Counted from the first letter of the stretch, positions 1 to 9,801 are shown. The stretch is DNA of 64,000 nucleotides from Tahibacter harae (GCF_024437735.1 NZ_JANFQO010000007.1:171693-235692), one strand, 5' to 3'. Numbers and translations are program-made. The notes: generated from the letters alone by a model not told the origin.

Positions 1-594
1 CAGATCCTGCTCGACCCCGAGGCGCGCAACACCAATCCGCCGGCCAGCTTCGGCAAGCTGCGCGAGCCGCTGCTGCGCCTCACCGCGGTGCTGCGCGCCT
101 GGCCGTTCCAGCTGCCGGCGCCCACCGCCTACGGCGAGATCCGCATGGGCATGACCAATCCCATCGCCTCGTACGCGCAGCGTCCGCTGGGCGCGCCCAC
201 GGTGTTCAATTTCTACGAACCTGACTACCAGCCGCCGGGCCCGCTGGCCGACGCCAACCAGTTCGCGCCGGAAATGCAGATCATCAACGAAACCACGACC
301 TACTCCATTTCCAACAGCCTGGAGGACTACACCTTCCAGTACTACGTCGGCATGCCCAATCCGCCGGCCGACCGGCCGCTGATCGACGTCGGCGCGCTGG
401 CCGCGCTGTCATCCTCGCCGGCGGCGATGGTGGAAGAGGTCAACCAGAAAATGCTGTACGGCTCGATGTCGGCCAACATGCGCAGCACGCTGACCAGCAT
501 GCTGAGTTTCATGAACGGCGCCACGCCCAGCGAGAAGGCCCGCTCGCTGCTGCAGCTCACCGCCATGTCGCCCGAATTCGCCACGCAACGCTGA
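1..594 (+). CDS. DUF1800 family protein, C-terminal part (5' end outside window)
   Basis: The reading frame is open from base 1 to the TGA at 592-594, giving about 197 residues of a C-terminus with no start in the window. The motif FGKLREPLLRLT and a later APTVFNFYEPDYQPPG stretch match the C-terminal half of DUF1800 proteins; the second DUF1800 gene here (41824-43632) has FGKLREPLLKFT and SPTVFNFFKPDYSRPG in the same order. DUF1800 proteins are large, usually exported, and of unknown biochemical role. The DUF1501 gene starts 11 bp downstream, so the two are probably co-transcribed, the usual arrangement for these families. Identification is by motif recognition and by the internal paralogue; function is not established. 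Confidence 0.85.
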   Translation, partial: QILLDPEARNTNPPASFGKLREPLLRLTAVLRAWPFQLPAPTAYGEIRMGMTNPIASYAQRPLGAPTVFNFYEPDYQPPGPLADANQFAPEMQIINETTTYSISNSLEDYTFQYYVGMPNPPADRPLIDVGALAALSSSPAAMVEEVNQKMLYGSMSANMRSTLTSMLSFMNGATPSEKARSLLQLTAMSPEFATQR

Positions 595-605
595 GGAATG
601 CCGCG

Positions 606-2093
606 ATGAAACAGTCCGAACACAACCGCCGGCAGTTCCTCAAGGCCCTGGGCACCACGCTGTGCGCCGGCGGCGCTTCGGCTCTGCTGCCCCAGCTCAA
701 GCTGATGGGCTCGGCCGTGGCCGCCACCCGGGCGCCGGTGCAGGATTACCGCGCACTGGTCTGCGTCTATCTCGCCGGCGGCAACGATTCCTGGAACATG
801 CTGCTGCCCTATGACACGGCCCGCCACGGCGTCTACGCCACGGCGCGCGGCGGCATCTACAACGCCACCACCAACGCAGCCGGCCTGGGCATAGACCGGG
901 CGCTGCTGACCAGCCAGTTCCAGATCACCGACGCGGCCGGCAGCGGCCAGTACGCGGTGAACCCGGGCAATGCCAACTACCCGACCGGCATGAGCGACGT
1001 CGCGAACATCTACCGCGAAAACAAGCTCGCCTTCATCGCCAACTGCGGCACCCTGGTACGCCCCATCACCAAGACCGAGTACAACGCCACGCCTTCGCTG
1101 CGCCCGCCGCAGCTGTACTCGCACAACGACCAGGAAAATCTCTGGCACCTGGCGCGCACCAGCTTCGCCAACGAGGGCTGGGGCGGCCTGGTCGCCGACC
1201 GCGTGCGCCTGGACAACATCAACCAGGCCCTGTCACCGTGCATCTCGCTGGCGGGCTCCAACCGCTTCGAGGTCGGTCTGGATACCTTCCCCTACCAGAT
1301 GTCCTCCAGCGGCCTGACCGGTCTTTCCAATATCTACAATTCCAGCAGCAGCACCGGCGGCCAGTTCGGCTCCCAGCGCGCCGGCGCGCTGGACCTGCTG
1401 CTGGCCGACACGGCCAATCCGTCGCTGCTGACCCGGGAATACGCCCGCACCTTCAAGCGCGGGCGCGATCTGTACGACCTGATCAACTCCGCCCTGACCG
1501 CCGCCGACGGCTCGGGCAATGTGACCACGGTCTTCCCCTCGGGCAACTCCCTGGCCGACCAGCTCAAGATGGTCGCGCGCATGATCAAGATTTCGCGCGA
1601 GGACAGCGGCCAGATCCGCCACAAGCGCCAGATCTTCTACGTGCGCTTCGGCGGCTTCGACCTGCACGACAACCTGATGTCCACCGCCACCAACGGCCAT
1701 GGCGCCCTGCTCAACCGCGTCTCGCAGGCGCTGGGCGCGTTCTGGGCCGCGCTGGGCGAGATCGGCGCGCGCAACGAGGTAACTACCTTCACCATGAGCG
1801 AATTCGCGCGCACGCTCAGTTCCAACGGCAACGGTTCCGACCATGCTTGGGGCGGCGTGCAGATGGTGATGGGCGGTGCGGTCAACGGCGGCCGCCTCTA
1901 CGGCAGCTTCCCCGACCAGGCGCTCAACAACGCGATCAGTTTCAGCCGCGGCCAGACCATTCCGTCCACCAGCGTGGACCAGGTCGCCGCGACCCTGGCG
2001 CGCTGGATGGGCGTGACCAATACCAACGACCTCAACGCCATCTTCCCCAACCTGCCGAACTTCGCCAGCGGCAACCTGGGCTTCATGGCCTGA
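606..2093 (+). CDS. DUF1501 family Tat-exported protein
   Basis: 495 residues. The N-terminus carries a twin-arginine signal (NRRQFLKALGTT, residues 8-19) followed by a hydrophobic Ala/Gly stretch, so export in folded form is likely. The DUF1501 signatures are AGGNDSWNMLLPYDT near residue 60, a GGFDLHDN motif, and FARTLSSNGNGSDHAWGG followed by VMGGAVNGGRLYG near the C-terminus. DUF1501 proteins are related to the alkaline phosphatase/sulfatase fold, but no reaction is established. It lies 11 bp after the DUF1800 gene and ahead of a strong terminator, so the pair ends an operon. The paralogue at 40372-41814 has the same motifs. Confidence 0.9.
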   Translation: MKQSEHNRRQFLKALGTTLCAGGASALLPQLKLMGSAVAATRAPVQDYRALVCVYLAGGNDSWNMLLPYDTARHGVYATARGGIYNATTNAAGLGIDRALLTSQFQITDAAGSGQYAVNPGNANYPTGMSDVANIYRENKLAFIANCGTLVRPITKTEYNATPSLRPPQLYSHNDQENLWHLARTSFANEGWGGLVADRVRLDNINQALSPCISLAGSNRFEVGLDTFPYQMSSSGLTGLSNIYNSSSSTGGQFGSQRAGALDLLLADTANPSLLTREYARTFKRGRDLYDLINSALTAADGSGNVTTVFPSGNSLADQLKMVARMIKISREDSGQIRHKRQIFYVRFGGFDLHDNLMSTATNGHGALLNRVSQALGAFWAALGEIGARNEVTTFTMSEFARTLSSNGNGSDHAWGGVQMVMGGAVNGGRLYGSFPDQALNNAISFSRGQTIPSTSVDQVAATLARWMGVTNTNDLNAIFPNLPNFASGNLGFMA

Positions 2094-2140
2094 AAAACGG
2101 CACGGGACGGCATTGCGCCGTCCCGCCGGGTGAAACGGCA

Positions 2141-2172
2141 GCCCCGGCGCGGCGACGCGCCGGGGCTTTTTT
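2141..2172 (+). terminator. Rho-independent terminator after DUF1501 gene
   Basis: A 10-bp perfect stem (2141-2150 with 2157-2166, loop of 6) is followed at once by six T residues (2167-2172). A second perfect 8-bp hairpin (2104-2111 with 2117-2124) precedes it. It ends the plus-strand operon. The gene on the other strand stops at 2176, so the hairpin may also serve it, though the minus-strand T run is short. Confidence 0.9.
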
Positions 2173-2175
2173 GCA

Positions 2176-4473
2176 TCAGAAGCGCGCGCTGAATTCCAGG
2201 CCCCAGGTGCGCGGCTCGTTGAGGAAGCCGACCAGGTTGTTGAAATCCAGCCCGCCGACGATGACTTCGCGGTCGGTGATGTTGCGCCCGAACAGGGCGA
2301 CCTCGTAATCGCCGTAGTGCCAGTTGTAGCCCAGGCGCAGACCGCCTTCGAGCAGCGGCTTGCCGGTGAACTCCACCGATTCGTACAGGAAGAAGTTCAC
2401 CTTGCTGCGATACGCCCAATCGGTATAGATGTAGAATTCGCCGCTTTCCAGCGGAATGCCGTAGCGCGCCGTCACGTTGTAGACATGCTTGGGCGCCTGC
2501 GGCAGCGGATTGCCGTCGATGCGCACGGTGCCGGCCACGCTGCCGGCGGGATCCAGCACGGTGCAGGGCGCGCCGCACTTGAACACGGTGAGGTCGCGGT
2601 CCTGGATCTCGGTGTCGTTGAAGCTGGCGCCGGCGGTGACGAGCAGGTGGTCGCCGAGCAGGGCTTCCAGATCCAGTTCCACGCCGCGGCCCACCGCCTT
2701 GTCCGCATTCACCAGACGCGCGATGTTGGCATTGCCGCCGACTGCGGTGAGCTGCGGATCGTCGATGGTGTAGTGGTACAGGGCCAGGCCCAGGCGCAGG
2801 CGGTTTTCCAGCAGTTGCGCCTTGAGGCCGCCTTCCCAGGACAGCACGGTTTCGGATTCGGCCACCGTCACCAGCTCGTCGCTGGGCAGGGTTGCGTCGG
2901 CGAACATCAGGCGGCCCTGCACGCTGGGGGCGCGGAAGCCGCGCGCGACGCGGCCGTACAGGTTCACCGCCTCGCTGGCCTGGTAGACCGCGCTGAGGTC
3001 CCAGCTCACGTCGGTATCGCTGGGGCTGATGCGGATGGGCGCGATCGGCGGACCGAACGGCCCCTGCACGCGCGCCGCGGTGAATTCCTTCTGGTCGTCG
3101 CTGTAGCGCAGGCCGCCGCGCAGCTTGAGGCGTTCGGTCAGGTCGAAATCGGCCGAGGCGAACACGGCCCAGGCTTCGTTGTCCTGGCTCTGCGTGGCAT
3201 AGCCGTTCTGCGGCTGGCCCGGGGCCAGGGTGTCGTAGCTGAAGGTGTCGACGTCGATGGATTCATCGAAGCCGAATACGCCGGCCTGCCAGTCGAAGCG
3301 GCCCCATTCGTTGGATTCGATGCGGAATTCCTGGCTGAGCTGGCGGTGCTTGGGCAGACCGTCGGCGGATTCGGCCGGGAACGGGATCAGGCCGGGGCCG
3401 TAGTTGCCCTCGCCCAGGAATACCGCGCCGTAGCCGCCGTCGATATCGCCGCGGCTGTAGGAATCCACGGTTTCATAGCCGGTGATCGAATGCAGCGTGG
3501 TGCTGCCCAGGTCCCAGCGCAGGCGCAGGTTGGCGCCGAACTGCTTGAGATCCTGCGAATTGACGCCGTCGATGCTGACCTGGTCGCGGCGGAAGCCTGG
3601 CACCAGGTCGTTCGTGCCCGGCTGGATGATATTGGCGCGGAACAGGCGCGCCGTGCCGTCGAGCTTGCGCGCGTGCAGGTTCAGCAGCGCATCGAACTCG
3701 TCGCTGGGCGCGTGCAGGAACTGCAGGCGCGCGGCGCTCTCGCGGTAGCCTTCCAGATCGTCGCCGGGGCCGTTGCGGGTGTTGTCGACCCAGTCGTCGC
3801 GACGCTGGTGCAGCACCGACAGGCGCGCCGAGGTGCTCTCGCTCAGGCCGCCGGTGACTGCGCCGGAAAGATTGATGCTGCCGTAGCGGCCGTAGCTGAC
3901 CCGGCCGAAGCCGCCGAACTCCTGTTCCGGCCGGGCCGACTCGAACTTGATGACGCCGGCCGGCGAGTTGCGCCCGAACAAGGTGCCCTGAGGGCCGCGG
4001 GCCATTTCCACCTGGTCCAGGTCGAAGATGGGAAAGCCCTTGAGGATGGGGTTTTCCTGCACCACGCCGTCGTAGACCAGCGATACCGGCTGGGAGGCGT
4101 TGAGGTCGAAGTCGGTATTGCCCAGGCCGCGGATGTAGAAGCGCGGGAAGGCACGGCCGAAGGAGGATTCGATGTTCAGGCTGGGCAGGCGTCCGGCCAG
4201 GAAGCGGATGTCGTCGCCGCCGGAACCCAGCACTTCGAGCTTCTCGGCCTCCACGGCGGTAATCGCCATGGGCACGTCCTGGATGTTCTCCACCCGGCGC
4301 TGGGCGGTGACGGTGACCGTCTCCAGCGCGGCGGCCTCGCCGCCGCGGCGGGCTTCCTCCTCGCGCTGTTCGGCATCCTCGGCCCGGGCCTGGACCGGCA
4401 GGGCAAGCAGGATGGCGGCGGCGAGGCCGCCCAGTTGCAGCCCGCGGCGGGCACGGAAATTCGACGTCTTCAT
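2176..4473 (-). CDS. TonB-dependent outer-membrane receptor
   Basis: 765 residues, within the family's usual size. It has an N-terminal signal peptide ([10 protein letters not shown] then a hydrophobic segment ending LPVQARA). A TonB-box-like [10 protein letters not shown] near residues 50-60 is followed by a plug domain with [17 protein letters not shown] and the [16 protein letters not shown] signature, then a long beta-barrel ending in an aromatic residue (LEFSARF), typical for Bam-dependent insertion. It would import a large substrate across the outer membrane using TonB-ExbBD energy. The substrate (siderophore, vitamin or glycan) cannot be read from sequence and no transport partner is adjacent. 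It is transcribed alone, converging with the DUF1800/DUF1501 operon. Confidence 0.93.
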   Translation of the reverse strand: MKTSNFRARRGLQLGGLAAAILLALPVQARAEDAEQREEEARRGGEAAALETVTVTAQRRVENIQDVPMAITAVEAEKLEVLGSGGDDIRFLAGRLPSLNIESSFGRAFPRFYIRGLGNTDFDLNASQPVSLVYDGVVQENPILKGFPIFDLDQVEMARGPQGTLFGRNSPAGVIKFESARPEQEFGGFGRVSYGRYGSINLSGAVTGGLSESTSARLSVLHQRRDDWVDNTRNGPGDDLEGYRESAARLQFLHAPSDEFDALLNLHARKLDGTARLFRANIIQPGTNDLVPGFRRDQVSIDGVNSQDLKQFGANLRLRWDLGSTTLHSITGYETVDSYSRGDIDGGYGAVFLGEGNYGPGLIPFPAESADGLPKHRQLSQEFRIESNEWGRFDWQAGVFGFDESIDVDTFSYDTLAPGQPQNGYATQSQDNEAWAVFASADFDLTERLKLRGGLRYSDDQKEFTAARVQGPFGPPIAPIRISPSDTDVSWDLSAVYQASEAVNLYGRVARGFRAPSVQGRLMFADATLPSDELVTVAESETVLSWEGGLKAQLLENRLRLGLALYHYTIDDPQLTAVGGNANIARLVNADKAVGRGVELDLEALLGDHLLVTAGASFNDTEIQDRDLTVFKCGAPCTVLDPAGSVAGTVRIDGNPLPQAPKHVYNVTARYGIPLESGEFYIYTDWAYRSKVNFFLYESVEFTGKPLLEGGLRLGYNWHYGDYEVALFGRNITDREVIVGGLDFNNLVGFLNEPRTWGLEFSARF

Positions 4474-4833
4474 GGAATCCGGTTCCTGATGGCGATGGAC
4501 GAACGTCTGCTGGGAAGCCGCACCGGCCGCCGCCGCGCCGTCCCGGCCCCCGCCCGGACGTCACTGCGGCCCCCGAGGCTGCGGAAGCGGCTGGCTGAAC
4601 TGTGCCCAAAAATGGCCGCTGGCGCCATCGGGCCGCCATCGCCACCGCACCCGGCAGCGGCGGCCCTTTGGCTTCAACGACTTGCCAGCAGCGTTCCGGC
4701 CCCGCTAGAATCCGCGACTCCGTGCGCCGTCCGGTGCCGGGGGCCTTGCCTCACCGCATGCCGTCACTGCAGACGTGACATGGACGGGAGGCTGCGCCGG
4801 GCATCCGTCCGGTGCCATCCACAAGGAGTTTCC
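4474..4833. other. Divergent intergenic region between TonB receptor and rpsF
   Basis: About 360 bp between two divergent starts, so it must hold both promoters. I do not see a confident sigma-70 pair or operator. The only clear element is the rpsF ribosome-binding site AAGGAG at 4823-4828, six bases before the ATG. Long open frames crossing this stretch are high-GC shadow frames. Confidence 0.5.
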
Positions 4834-5241
4834 ATGCGTCATTATGAAATCGTGTTCCTGGTCCACCCGGACCAGAGCGAACAGGTGCCCGCCATGATCG
4901 AGCGTTACAAGACGCTGATCGAAGGCGACAAGGGCGCCATCCACCGTCTGGAAGACTGGGGCCGCCGCCAGCTGGCGTTCCCGATCCAGAACCTGGCCAA
5001 GGCCCATTACGTTCTGATGAACATCGAGTGCAGCCAGACCGTGCTGAACGAACTCGAATCGGGCTTCCGCTTCAACGATGCCGTGCTGCGCCACCTGATC
5101 CTGGTGCGCGACGAAGCCGTCACCGAGCAGTCCTTCATCATGAAGTCCAAGGACGAGAAGGCGGGCGACCGCCGCCGTCGCGATGACGATGAAGGCGGTT
5201 TCGGCGGTAATGCCGAATCCAGCGATTCCGAAGCGGCCTGA
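4834..5241 (+). CDS. rpsF: 30S ribosomal protein S6
   Basis: 135 residues starting [19 protein letters not shown], the canonical S6 N-terminus, with the family motif RRQLAFPI and an acidic, charged C-terminal tail rich in Asp/Arg. S6 binds S18 on the platform of the 30S subunit and, in some bacteria, is extended by RimK with glutamates. The start at 4834 is chosen over the much longer upstream frame because AAGGAG lies at 4823-4828 and homology starts there. rpsR follows after 14 bp, the usual order. Confidence 0.98.
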   Translation: MRHYEIVFLVHPDQSEQVPAMIERYKTLIEGDKGAIHRLEDWGRRQLAFPIQNLAKAHYVLMNIECSQTVLNELESGFRFNDAVLRHLILVRDEAVTEQSFIMKSKDEKAGDRRRRDDDEGGFGGNAESSDSEAA

Positions 5242-5255
5242 GCCAGGAGCCCACC

Positions 5256-5480
5256 ATGTCCAAGTTTTTCCGTCGCAAGAAGTTCTGCCGCTTCACCGCC
5301 GAAGGCACGGTCGAGATCGACTACAAGGATCTGAACACCCTGCGCCAGTACATCGGCGAGACCGGCAAGATCGTCCCCAGCCGCATCACCGGCACCAAGG
5401 CCAAGTACCAGCGCCAGCTCGGCGTCGCCATCCAGCGCGCCCGCTTCCTGTCGCTGCTGCCGTACTGCGACAACCACTGA
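5256..5480 (+). CDS. rpsR: 30S ribosomal protein S18
   Basis: 74 residues, normal length, with the S18 core [18 protein letters not shown] and the basic [13 protein letters not shown] segment. It binds 16S rRNA with S6 on the small-subunit platform. AGGAG (5245-5249) sits just inside the gap after rpsF, so the two genes are co-transcribed. Between rpsR and rplI there is a 404-bp gap filled largely by a palindromic repeat element, unusual for a cluster that is normally compact. Confidence 0.98.
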   Translation: MSKFFRRKKFCRFTAEGTVEIDYKDLNTLRQYIGETGKIVPSRITGTKAKYQRQLGVAIQRARFLSLLPYCDNH

Positions 5481-5554
5481 GCCTTTTGCGATGGCGTCCG
5501 GTTTCCGGATGCTATCCCTCTCGTCGGCGGCATCCCCGCCCATGAGACGCAATA

Positions 5555-5750
5555 CCCCCTCGCCCCCCAAGCTCGCTTGGGGGAGAGGGTCGGGGTGAGG
5601 GGGCAACGCCCAACCCGCATCGAAGTTCGATTTTCGCCACCGGCCCGCATCGCGAGCTGTCACGCGAAAACCCGGCGGCGAAGCAACGGACGCGCCGCCC
5701 CTCACCCAACCCTCCCCCCACGCGCCTGCGGCGCGTGGGGGGAGAGGGCT
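5555..5750 (+). repeat. Composite hairpin-ended repeat element, copy A
   Basis: A ~196-bp element between rpsR and rplI with long, inverted GC-rich ends. The left hairpin pairs 5564-5572 with 5575-5583 and is followed by GGGTGAGGGGGCAACG-type sequence. The right end is the inverse (CCCCTCACCCAACCCTC) and forms a 13-bp hairpin (5714-5726 with 5730-5742). Inside is GATTTTCGCC (5629-5638), 25 bases, then GCGAAAACC. Copies B (8199-8385) and C (39539-39731) share ends, core and spacing. The apical stem differs from the other copies but both arms changed together, so pairing is kept. Confidence 0.85.
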
Positions 5751-5884
5751 TCAACCACAGTTTCGCGACGTTTAGCGACATCGCGATTCGGACAGCCACC
5801 GCTGCATCCGCACCGCCGCAATCCTGCCGTCAGCGGCCGCAAGGCCAGGCAACGGCGCCGGGTGCTAACGAATCGGAGAATCCC

Positions 5885-6331
5885 ATGGAACTGATCCTGC
5901 TGCAGAAAGTGAAGAACCTCGGCGTGCTGGGCGACAAGGTCAAGGTCAAGCCGGGCTACGGCCGCAACTACCTGGTCCCGACTGGCAAGGCCGTGCCGGC
6001 CACCGCCGACAACGTCGCCCAGTTCGAACAGCGCCGCGCCGAGTTTGAAGCCAAGGCCAACCAGATCCTGTCCGGCGCCGAAGCGCGCAAGGCCACCCTG
6101 GAAGGCGCCAGCGTCACCCTCAGCGCGAACGCAAGCCCGGAAGGCAAGCTGTTCGGCTCGGTCGGCCCGCGCGACATCGCCGAAGCCTTCACCGCCGCCG
6201 GCAAGCCGCTGGAAAAGTCGGAAGTGGTCATGGGCGAAGGCCCGCTGCGCCACATCGGCGAATTCGAAGTGCAGGTCCACCTGCACGCCGACGTACACAC
6301 CACGGTCAAGGTCGTCGTCACCGCCGCCTGA
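5885..6331 (+). CDS. rplI: 50S ribosomal protein L9
   Basis: 148 residues, the standard L9 length. The N-terminal RNA-binding domain begins [19 protein letters not shown] and has the signature [15 protein letters not shown]; a long connecting helix ([14 protein letters not shown]) leads to the C-terminal domain with [15 protein letters not shown]9 binds domain V of 23S rRNA near the L1 stalk. The start is fixed by homology and by GGAG at 5875-5878. A terminator follows at 6392-6420, so dnaB likely has its own promoter. Confidence 0.98.
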   Translation: MELILLQKVKNLGVLGDKVKVKPGYGRNYLVPTGKAVPATADNVAQFEQRRAEFEAKANQILSGAEARKATLEGASVTLSANASPEGKLFGSVGPRDIAEAFTAAGKPLEKSEVVMGEGPLRHIGEFEVQVHLHADVHTTVKVVVTAA

Positions 6332-6391
6332 TCGTGCGCGGCGCCGGACGGCATGGCCGTTCCAGCCCCGCAGCACACTGAAGTACCCGGA

Positions 6392-6420
6392 CGGGCGCCC
6401 CAGGGCGCCCGTTCGTTTTG
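6392..6420 (+). terminator. Rho-independent terminator after rplI
   Basis: A perfect 9-bp GC-rich stem (6392-6400 with 6405-6413, loop CCAG) is followed by TCGTTTT. It lies 60 bp after the rplI stop and separates the ribosomal-protein operon from dnaB. Confidence 0.8.
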
Positions 6421-6644
6421 AGGGCAGGCGCGTGCAGGCAGGCCGGCCGGAAAACGGTCCCGGTGCCGGCCGGAGCTTTACGCGGGGAACGGATGCGGCA
6501 GTGAACGCCGTCCGCGCCGCGCCGCGCAGACCGCTGAACGCCATACACGCCGCTGCACAACTTACCCACAGCTTGTTGTCTCGACAGATGGGACGGCGCT
6601 TCGCATCATCGGAAGCCGTGCCAGTCGCTCGCCGCGAGAATTCA

Positions 6645-8039
6645 ATGGCCGCCACGCCCGATCGCAAACCCGCTGCCGCGCGCAGCATGGACGCCCTGCG
6701 CGTACCGCCGCATTCCGTCGACGCCGAACAGGCCGTGCTGGGCGGACTGATGCTGTCGCCGGAGGCCTGGGACAAGGTCGCCGACCGTCTCACCGAGGAA
6801 GATTTCTACCGCAAGGACCATCGCGTGATCTTCCGCGCGATCACCGAGCTGTCCAACAAGAGCATGCCCTGCGATGCGGTGACGCTGGGCGAATGGTTCG
6901 AATCCCAGGGCCTGGCCGACCTGGTCGGCGGCACCGCCTATATCCTGCAGCTGGCCAATACCACGCCCAGCGCGGCCAATATCGCGGCCTACTGCGACAT
7001 CGTGCGCGAGAAGTCGGTGCTGCGCCAGCTCATCGACGCCGGCACCGAGATCGCCAGCGACGGCTTCGCGCCGGAAGGCCGCAGCACCCAGGAAATCCTC
7101 GAAAGCGCCGAGCAGCGCGTGTTCCGCATCGCCGAGACCGGCGCACGCGGCCGCAGCGGCTTCGTGCCCATGCGCACCGCGGTGAAGGACGCCTTCGCCA
7201 TCCTGCACCACCGCTTCGAGAACCGCGGCACGGTCACCGGCATTCCCACCGGCTTCACCGACCTGGACGAACTCACCGCCGGTCTGCAGCCTTCGGACCT
7301 CATCATCGTCGCCGCGCGCCCGGCCATGGGCAAGACCGCGTTCTCCCTCAACATGGCCGAATACGCCGCGATGAAGACCAAGCGCGCGGTAGCCGTGTTC
7401 TCGATGGAAATGTCCGCCTCGCAGCTGGCCTTCCGTCTGATCTCCTCGGTGGGCCGTATCAACCAGCAGCATTTGCGCAACGGCGACATTCAGGAAGAGG
7501 AATGGCCGCGCGTGACCAGCGCGATCACCCTGCTGTCCGAAGCCAAGATCTTCATTGACGACACCCCCGCGCTGTCGCCCTCGGAACTGCGCGCGCGCTG
7601 CCGCCGCCTCAAGCGCGAGCACGACCTCTGCCTCATCGTGATCGACTACCTGCAACTGATGCAGGTGCCCGGGAACAAGGAGAATCGTGCCACCGAAATT
7701 TCAGAAATCTCGCGCAGCCTGAAGGCGCTGGCCAAGGAGCTGCATGTGCCGGTGATCGCCTTGTCCCAGCTCAACCGCTCGCTGGAACAGCGCCAGGACA
7801 AGCGCCCGGTCATGGCCGACCTGCGCGAATCCGGCGCTATCGAGCAGGACGCGGACATGATCATGTTCATTTACCGCGACGATTACTACAACCAGGATTC
7901 ACCGGACAAGGGACTGGCGGAAATCATCATCGGCAAGCAGCGTTCCGGACCTACCGGGAGTGTGAAGCTGACCTTCCTTGGGCAGTATACGAAGTTTGAG
8001 AATCATGCTTCGGATAATTATCTCGGGTCGTATGAGTGA
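6645..8039 (+). CDS. dnaB: Replicative DNA helicase DnaB
   Basis: 464 residues, typical. The N-terminal domain starts at PPHSVDAEQAVLGGLML; the RecA-like C-terminal domain has Walker A ARPAMGKTAF, Walker B LIVIDYLQLM, and the DnaB signature ending GAIEQDADMIMFIYR. As a hexamer it unwinds the replication fork 5'-3' on the lagging strand and contacts primase. I chose the ATG at 6645; an in-frame ATG at 6588 is possible but adds residues unlike DnaB. The gene order rplI-dnaB-alr-radA is common in gammaproteobacteria. No strong terminator follows; the next 540 bp are repeats. Confidence 0.97.
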   Translation: MAATPDRKPAAARSMDALRVPPHSVDAEQAVLGGLMLSPEAWDKVADRLTEEDFYRKDHRVIFRAITELSNKSMPCDAVTLGEWFESQGLADLVGGTAYILQLANTTPSAANIAAYCDIVREKSVLRQLIDAGTEIASDGFAPEGRSTQEILESAEQRVFRIAETGARGRSGFVPMRTAVKDAFAILHHRFENRGTVTGIPTGFTDLDELTAGLQPSDLIIVAARPAMGKTAFSLNMAEYAAMKTKRAVAVFSMEMSASQLAFRLISSVGRINQQHLRNGDIQEEEWPRVTSAITLLSEAKIFIDDTPALSPSELRARCRRLKREHDLCLIVIDYLQLMQVPGNKENRATEISEISRSLKALAKELHVPVIALSQLNRSLEQRQDKRPVMADLRESGAIEQDADMIMFIYRDDYYNQDSPDKGLAEIIIGKQRSGPTGSVKLTFLGQYTKFENHASDNYLGSYE

Positions 8040-8198
8040 GGCAGGATTGGTGATTAGGGCCCGGGGTTGGCAGAGCCCCGGAATACGCAATGGATATTTT
8101 TATAGTTTCAGTCTTTTTTGACAAATTTCCGGCGACCGCACTCCGGATTGACTTGAGCCTGCCGATTTCGTGCCTGGACAAGGATCCGCGCCGGAAAA

Positions 8199-8385
8199 GC
8201 CCTCTCCGATTGGAGGAGAGGGGTGGGTGAGGGGGCAACGCTTCAGCTCACCGCTCCGCCCAGGTTTTCACGCAAAGCTGCATTTTGAAGATCGCGGCGA
8301 AAATCTTGTGTGACTGCTGATTCCGGCGTCGCCCCCTCACCCCAACCCTCTCCCCCAAGCAAGCTTGGGGGAGAGGGAGCGCTCC
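8199..8385 (-). repeat. Composite hairpin-ended repeat element, copy B
   Basis: About 187 bp between dnaB and alr. It has the same structure as copies A and C but in the opposite orientation: the core reads GATTTTCGCC-N24-GTGAAAACC on the minus strand. The right-hand hairpin (CTCTCCCCCAAGC with its complement, about 8349-8378) is near-identical to the left end of copy C. The left hairpin is degenerate (CCTCTCC 8201-8207 with GGAGAGG 8215-8221). Both ends carry the CCCCCTCACCC block facing inward. Confidence 0.82.
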
Positions 8386-8418
8386 GAATCTCCAGCCCCG
8401 AACCCCAAGCGCCCACTC

Positions 8419-8528
8419 GAATCCCGAACCTCGAATCCCGAACCTCGAATCCCGAACCTCGAATCCCGAACCTCGAATCCCGAACCTCGAATCCCGAACC
8501 TCGAATCCCGAACCTCGAATCCCGAACC
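8419..8528 (+). repeat. 14-bp tandem array GAATCCCGAACCTC
   Basis: Seven exact copies of a 14-mer (8419-8516) plus a partial eighth, trailing into degenerate units up to about 8575. On the minus strand the 14-mer is two heptamers, GAGGTTC and GGGATTC. The second is the unit of the arrays at 39364-39461 and 63878-63989. It ends about 55 bp before the alr ATG, so copy number changes would alter the alr leader. Confidence 0.92.
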
Positions 8529-8582
8529 GAACCCCGAACTTCGAATCCCGGATACCAGGTCCCAAATCCCGAATCGACCCTC

Positions 8583-9659
8583 ATGAGCCGCACCACCGTA
8601 GCCACCATCCACCTCGACGCCCTGCGTGCCAACCTCGCCCGCATCCGTGCGCTCAGCGCCGGCGCCAAGGTGATGGCGGTGGTCAAGGCCGATGGTTACG
8701 GCCATGGCCTGGAACGTGTGGCGCGGGCGCTGGCCGATGCCGATGCCTTCGGTGTCGCGGCGATTGCCGACGGGCAGCGTCTGCGGGCGGCGGGACATGC
8801 GCAGCGCATCGTGGTGCTGTCGGGGCCGGACGAGGCGAATGATCTGGCCGAAATGCGCCGTCTGCGCCTGGATGCGGTGATCCATCATCCCAGCCAGATC
8901 GAATGGCTGGAGGCCGACACAGATCCGCGCCCGCTCGCGGTCTGGCTCAAGCTCGATACCGGCATGCACCGGCTGGGCTTCGCGCCCGAAGCCGCGCAGG
9001 CCGCCCATGCACGCCTGCGGGCGGTGGGCTCGGTGGAAGACGAAATCGTGCTGATGACGCATTTCGCCGCGTCCGACGAATTCGACAACGGCGCCACCGC
9101 GGCGCAGATCGCGCGTTTCAACGCCGTCACCGCTGCCCTGCCCGGCCCGCGCTGCCTGGCCAATTCCGCCGCCATCCTGGGCTGGCCGGCCGCGCGCGGC
9201 GACTGGGTGCGCGCCGGCGGCCTGCTGTACGGACTGTCGGTGGTCGCCGGCACGAGCGGCAGCGAACTGGGTTTCGCACCGGCCATGAGCCTGAGCACAC
9301 GCCTGATCGCGATAAACCCGCTGCGCCGCGGCGAGTGCGTCGGCTATGCCGGCACCTGGGAATGCCCCGAGGACATGACCATGGGCGTCATCGCCATCGG
9401 TTACGGCGACGGTTATCCGCGCAGCGCGGCCAGCGGTACGCCGGTGCTGATCGGCGGCGAACGCGCCGAAATCATAGGCCGCGTGTCCATGGATCTGATC
9501 ACCCTGGATCTGCGCAACGCGCCGTCGGCACGCATCGGCGACCGCGTATTGCTGTGGGGCCGCGGTCTGGCGGTGGAAGAAATCGCCGGACGCGCGGGCA
9601 CGATCAGCTACGACCTGACCTGCGGCATGACCAAGCGCGTGCTGTTCGTCGAGGACTGA
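8583..9659 (+). CDS. alr: Alanine racemase
   Basis: 358 residues, usual size. PLP-dependent interconversion of L- and D-alanine, supplying D-Ala for peptidoglycan. The PLP lysine is K35 in VVKADGYGHG; the LKLDTGMHRLG motif, the catalytic-tyrosine region GECVGYAGTW and IGYGDGYPR follow in canonical order. The C-terminal beta domain ends RVLFVED. The ATG at 8583 is chosen because homology starts there; the frame upstream runs through the tandem repeat and is not coding. The last ~120 bp are repeated twice, in decayed form, directly downstream. The promoter must lie in or beyond the repeat-filled region before the gene. Confidence 0.96.
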   Translation: MSRTTVATIHLDALRANLARIRALSAGAKVMAVVKADGYGHGLERVARALADADAFGVAAIADGQRLRAAGHAQRIVVLSGPDEANDLAEMRRLRLDAVIHHPSQIEWLEADTDPRPLAVWLKLDTGMHRLGFAPEAAQAAHARLRAVGSVEDEIVLMTHFAASDEFDNGATAAQIARFNAVTAALPGPRCLANSAAILGWPAARGDWVRAGGLLYGLSVVAGTSGSELGFAPAMSLSTRLIAINPLRRGECVGYAGTWECPEDMTMGVIAIGYGDGYPRSAASGTPVLIGGERAEIIGRVSMDLITLDLRNAPSARIGDRVLLWGRGLAVEEIAGRAGTISYDLTCGMTKRVLFVED

Positions 9660-9677
9660 GACCCGTGTACTGCGCTG

Positions 9678-9784
9678 GCCGCGTGCGGCTGTGGGCCGCA
9701 GCCCGGCGGTGGAAGAAGTATCCGGTCGCGCCGCCGCGATCAGCTGCGGCGTGACCAAGCGCGTACTGGTCGTCGAGGACTGAG
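9678..9784 (+). pseudogene. Decayed duplicate of the alr 3' end, first copy
   Basis: This 107-bp stretch aligns with the last 121 bp of alr (9540-9660): GCGGTGGAAGAA, the GATCAGCT block, ACCAAGCGCGT and the end GTCGTCGAGGACTGAG are shared. It has lost one G in the GTGGGG run, shifting the frame, and about 12 bases around the GACCTGACC segment. It has no start codon or ribosome-binding site and cannot make a working domain. Confidence 0.85.
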
Positions 9785-9801
9785 GCCCGCGCACAGTGGC
9801 G

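Noticed and set aside
2317..4833. Long plus-strand frame opposite the TonB receptor, joined to rpsF
   Set aside because: Shadow frame; rpsF homology and the Shine-Dalgarno place the start at 4834.
8040..8120. Possible terminator after dnaB (CCGGGG...CCCCGG near 8060)
   Set aside because: Stem is short with a 9-base loop and the T-rich stretch is over 15 bases away; not convincing.
8310..8582. N-terminal extension of Alr through the 14-bp array (Arg/Thr/Ser/Asn/Pro/Glu repeats)
   Set aside because: The array happens to be open because it is stop-free in this frame; Alr homology begins at 8583.
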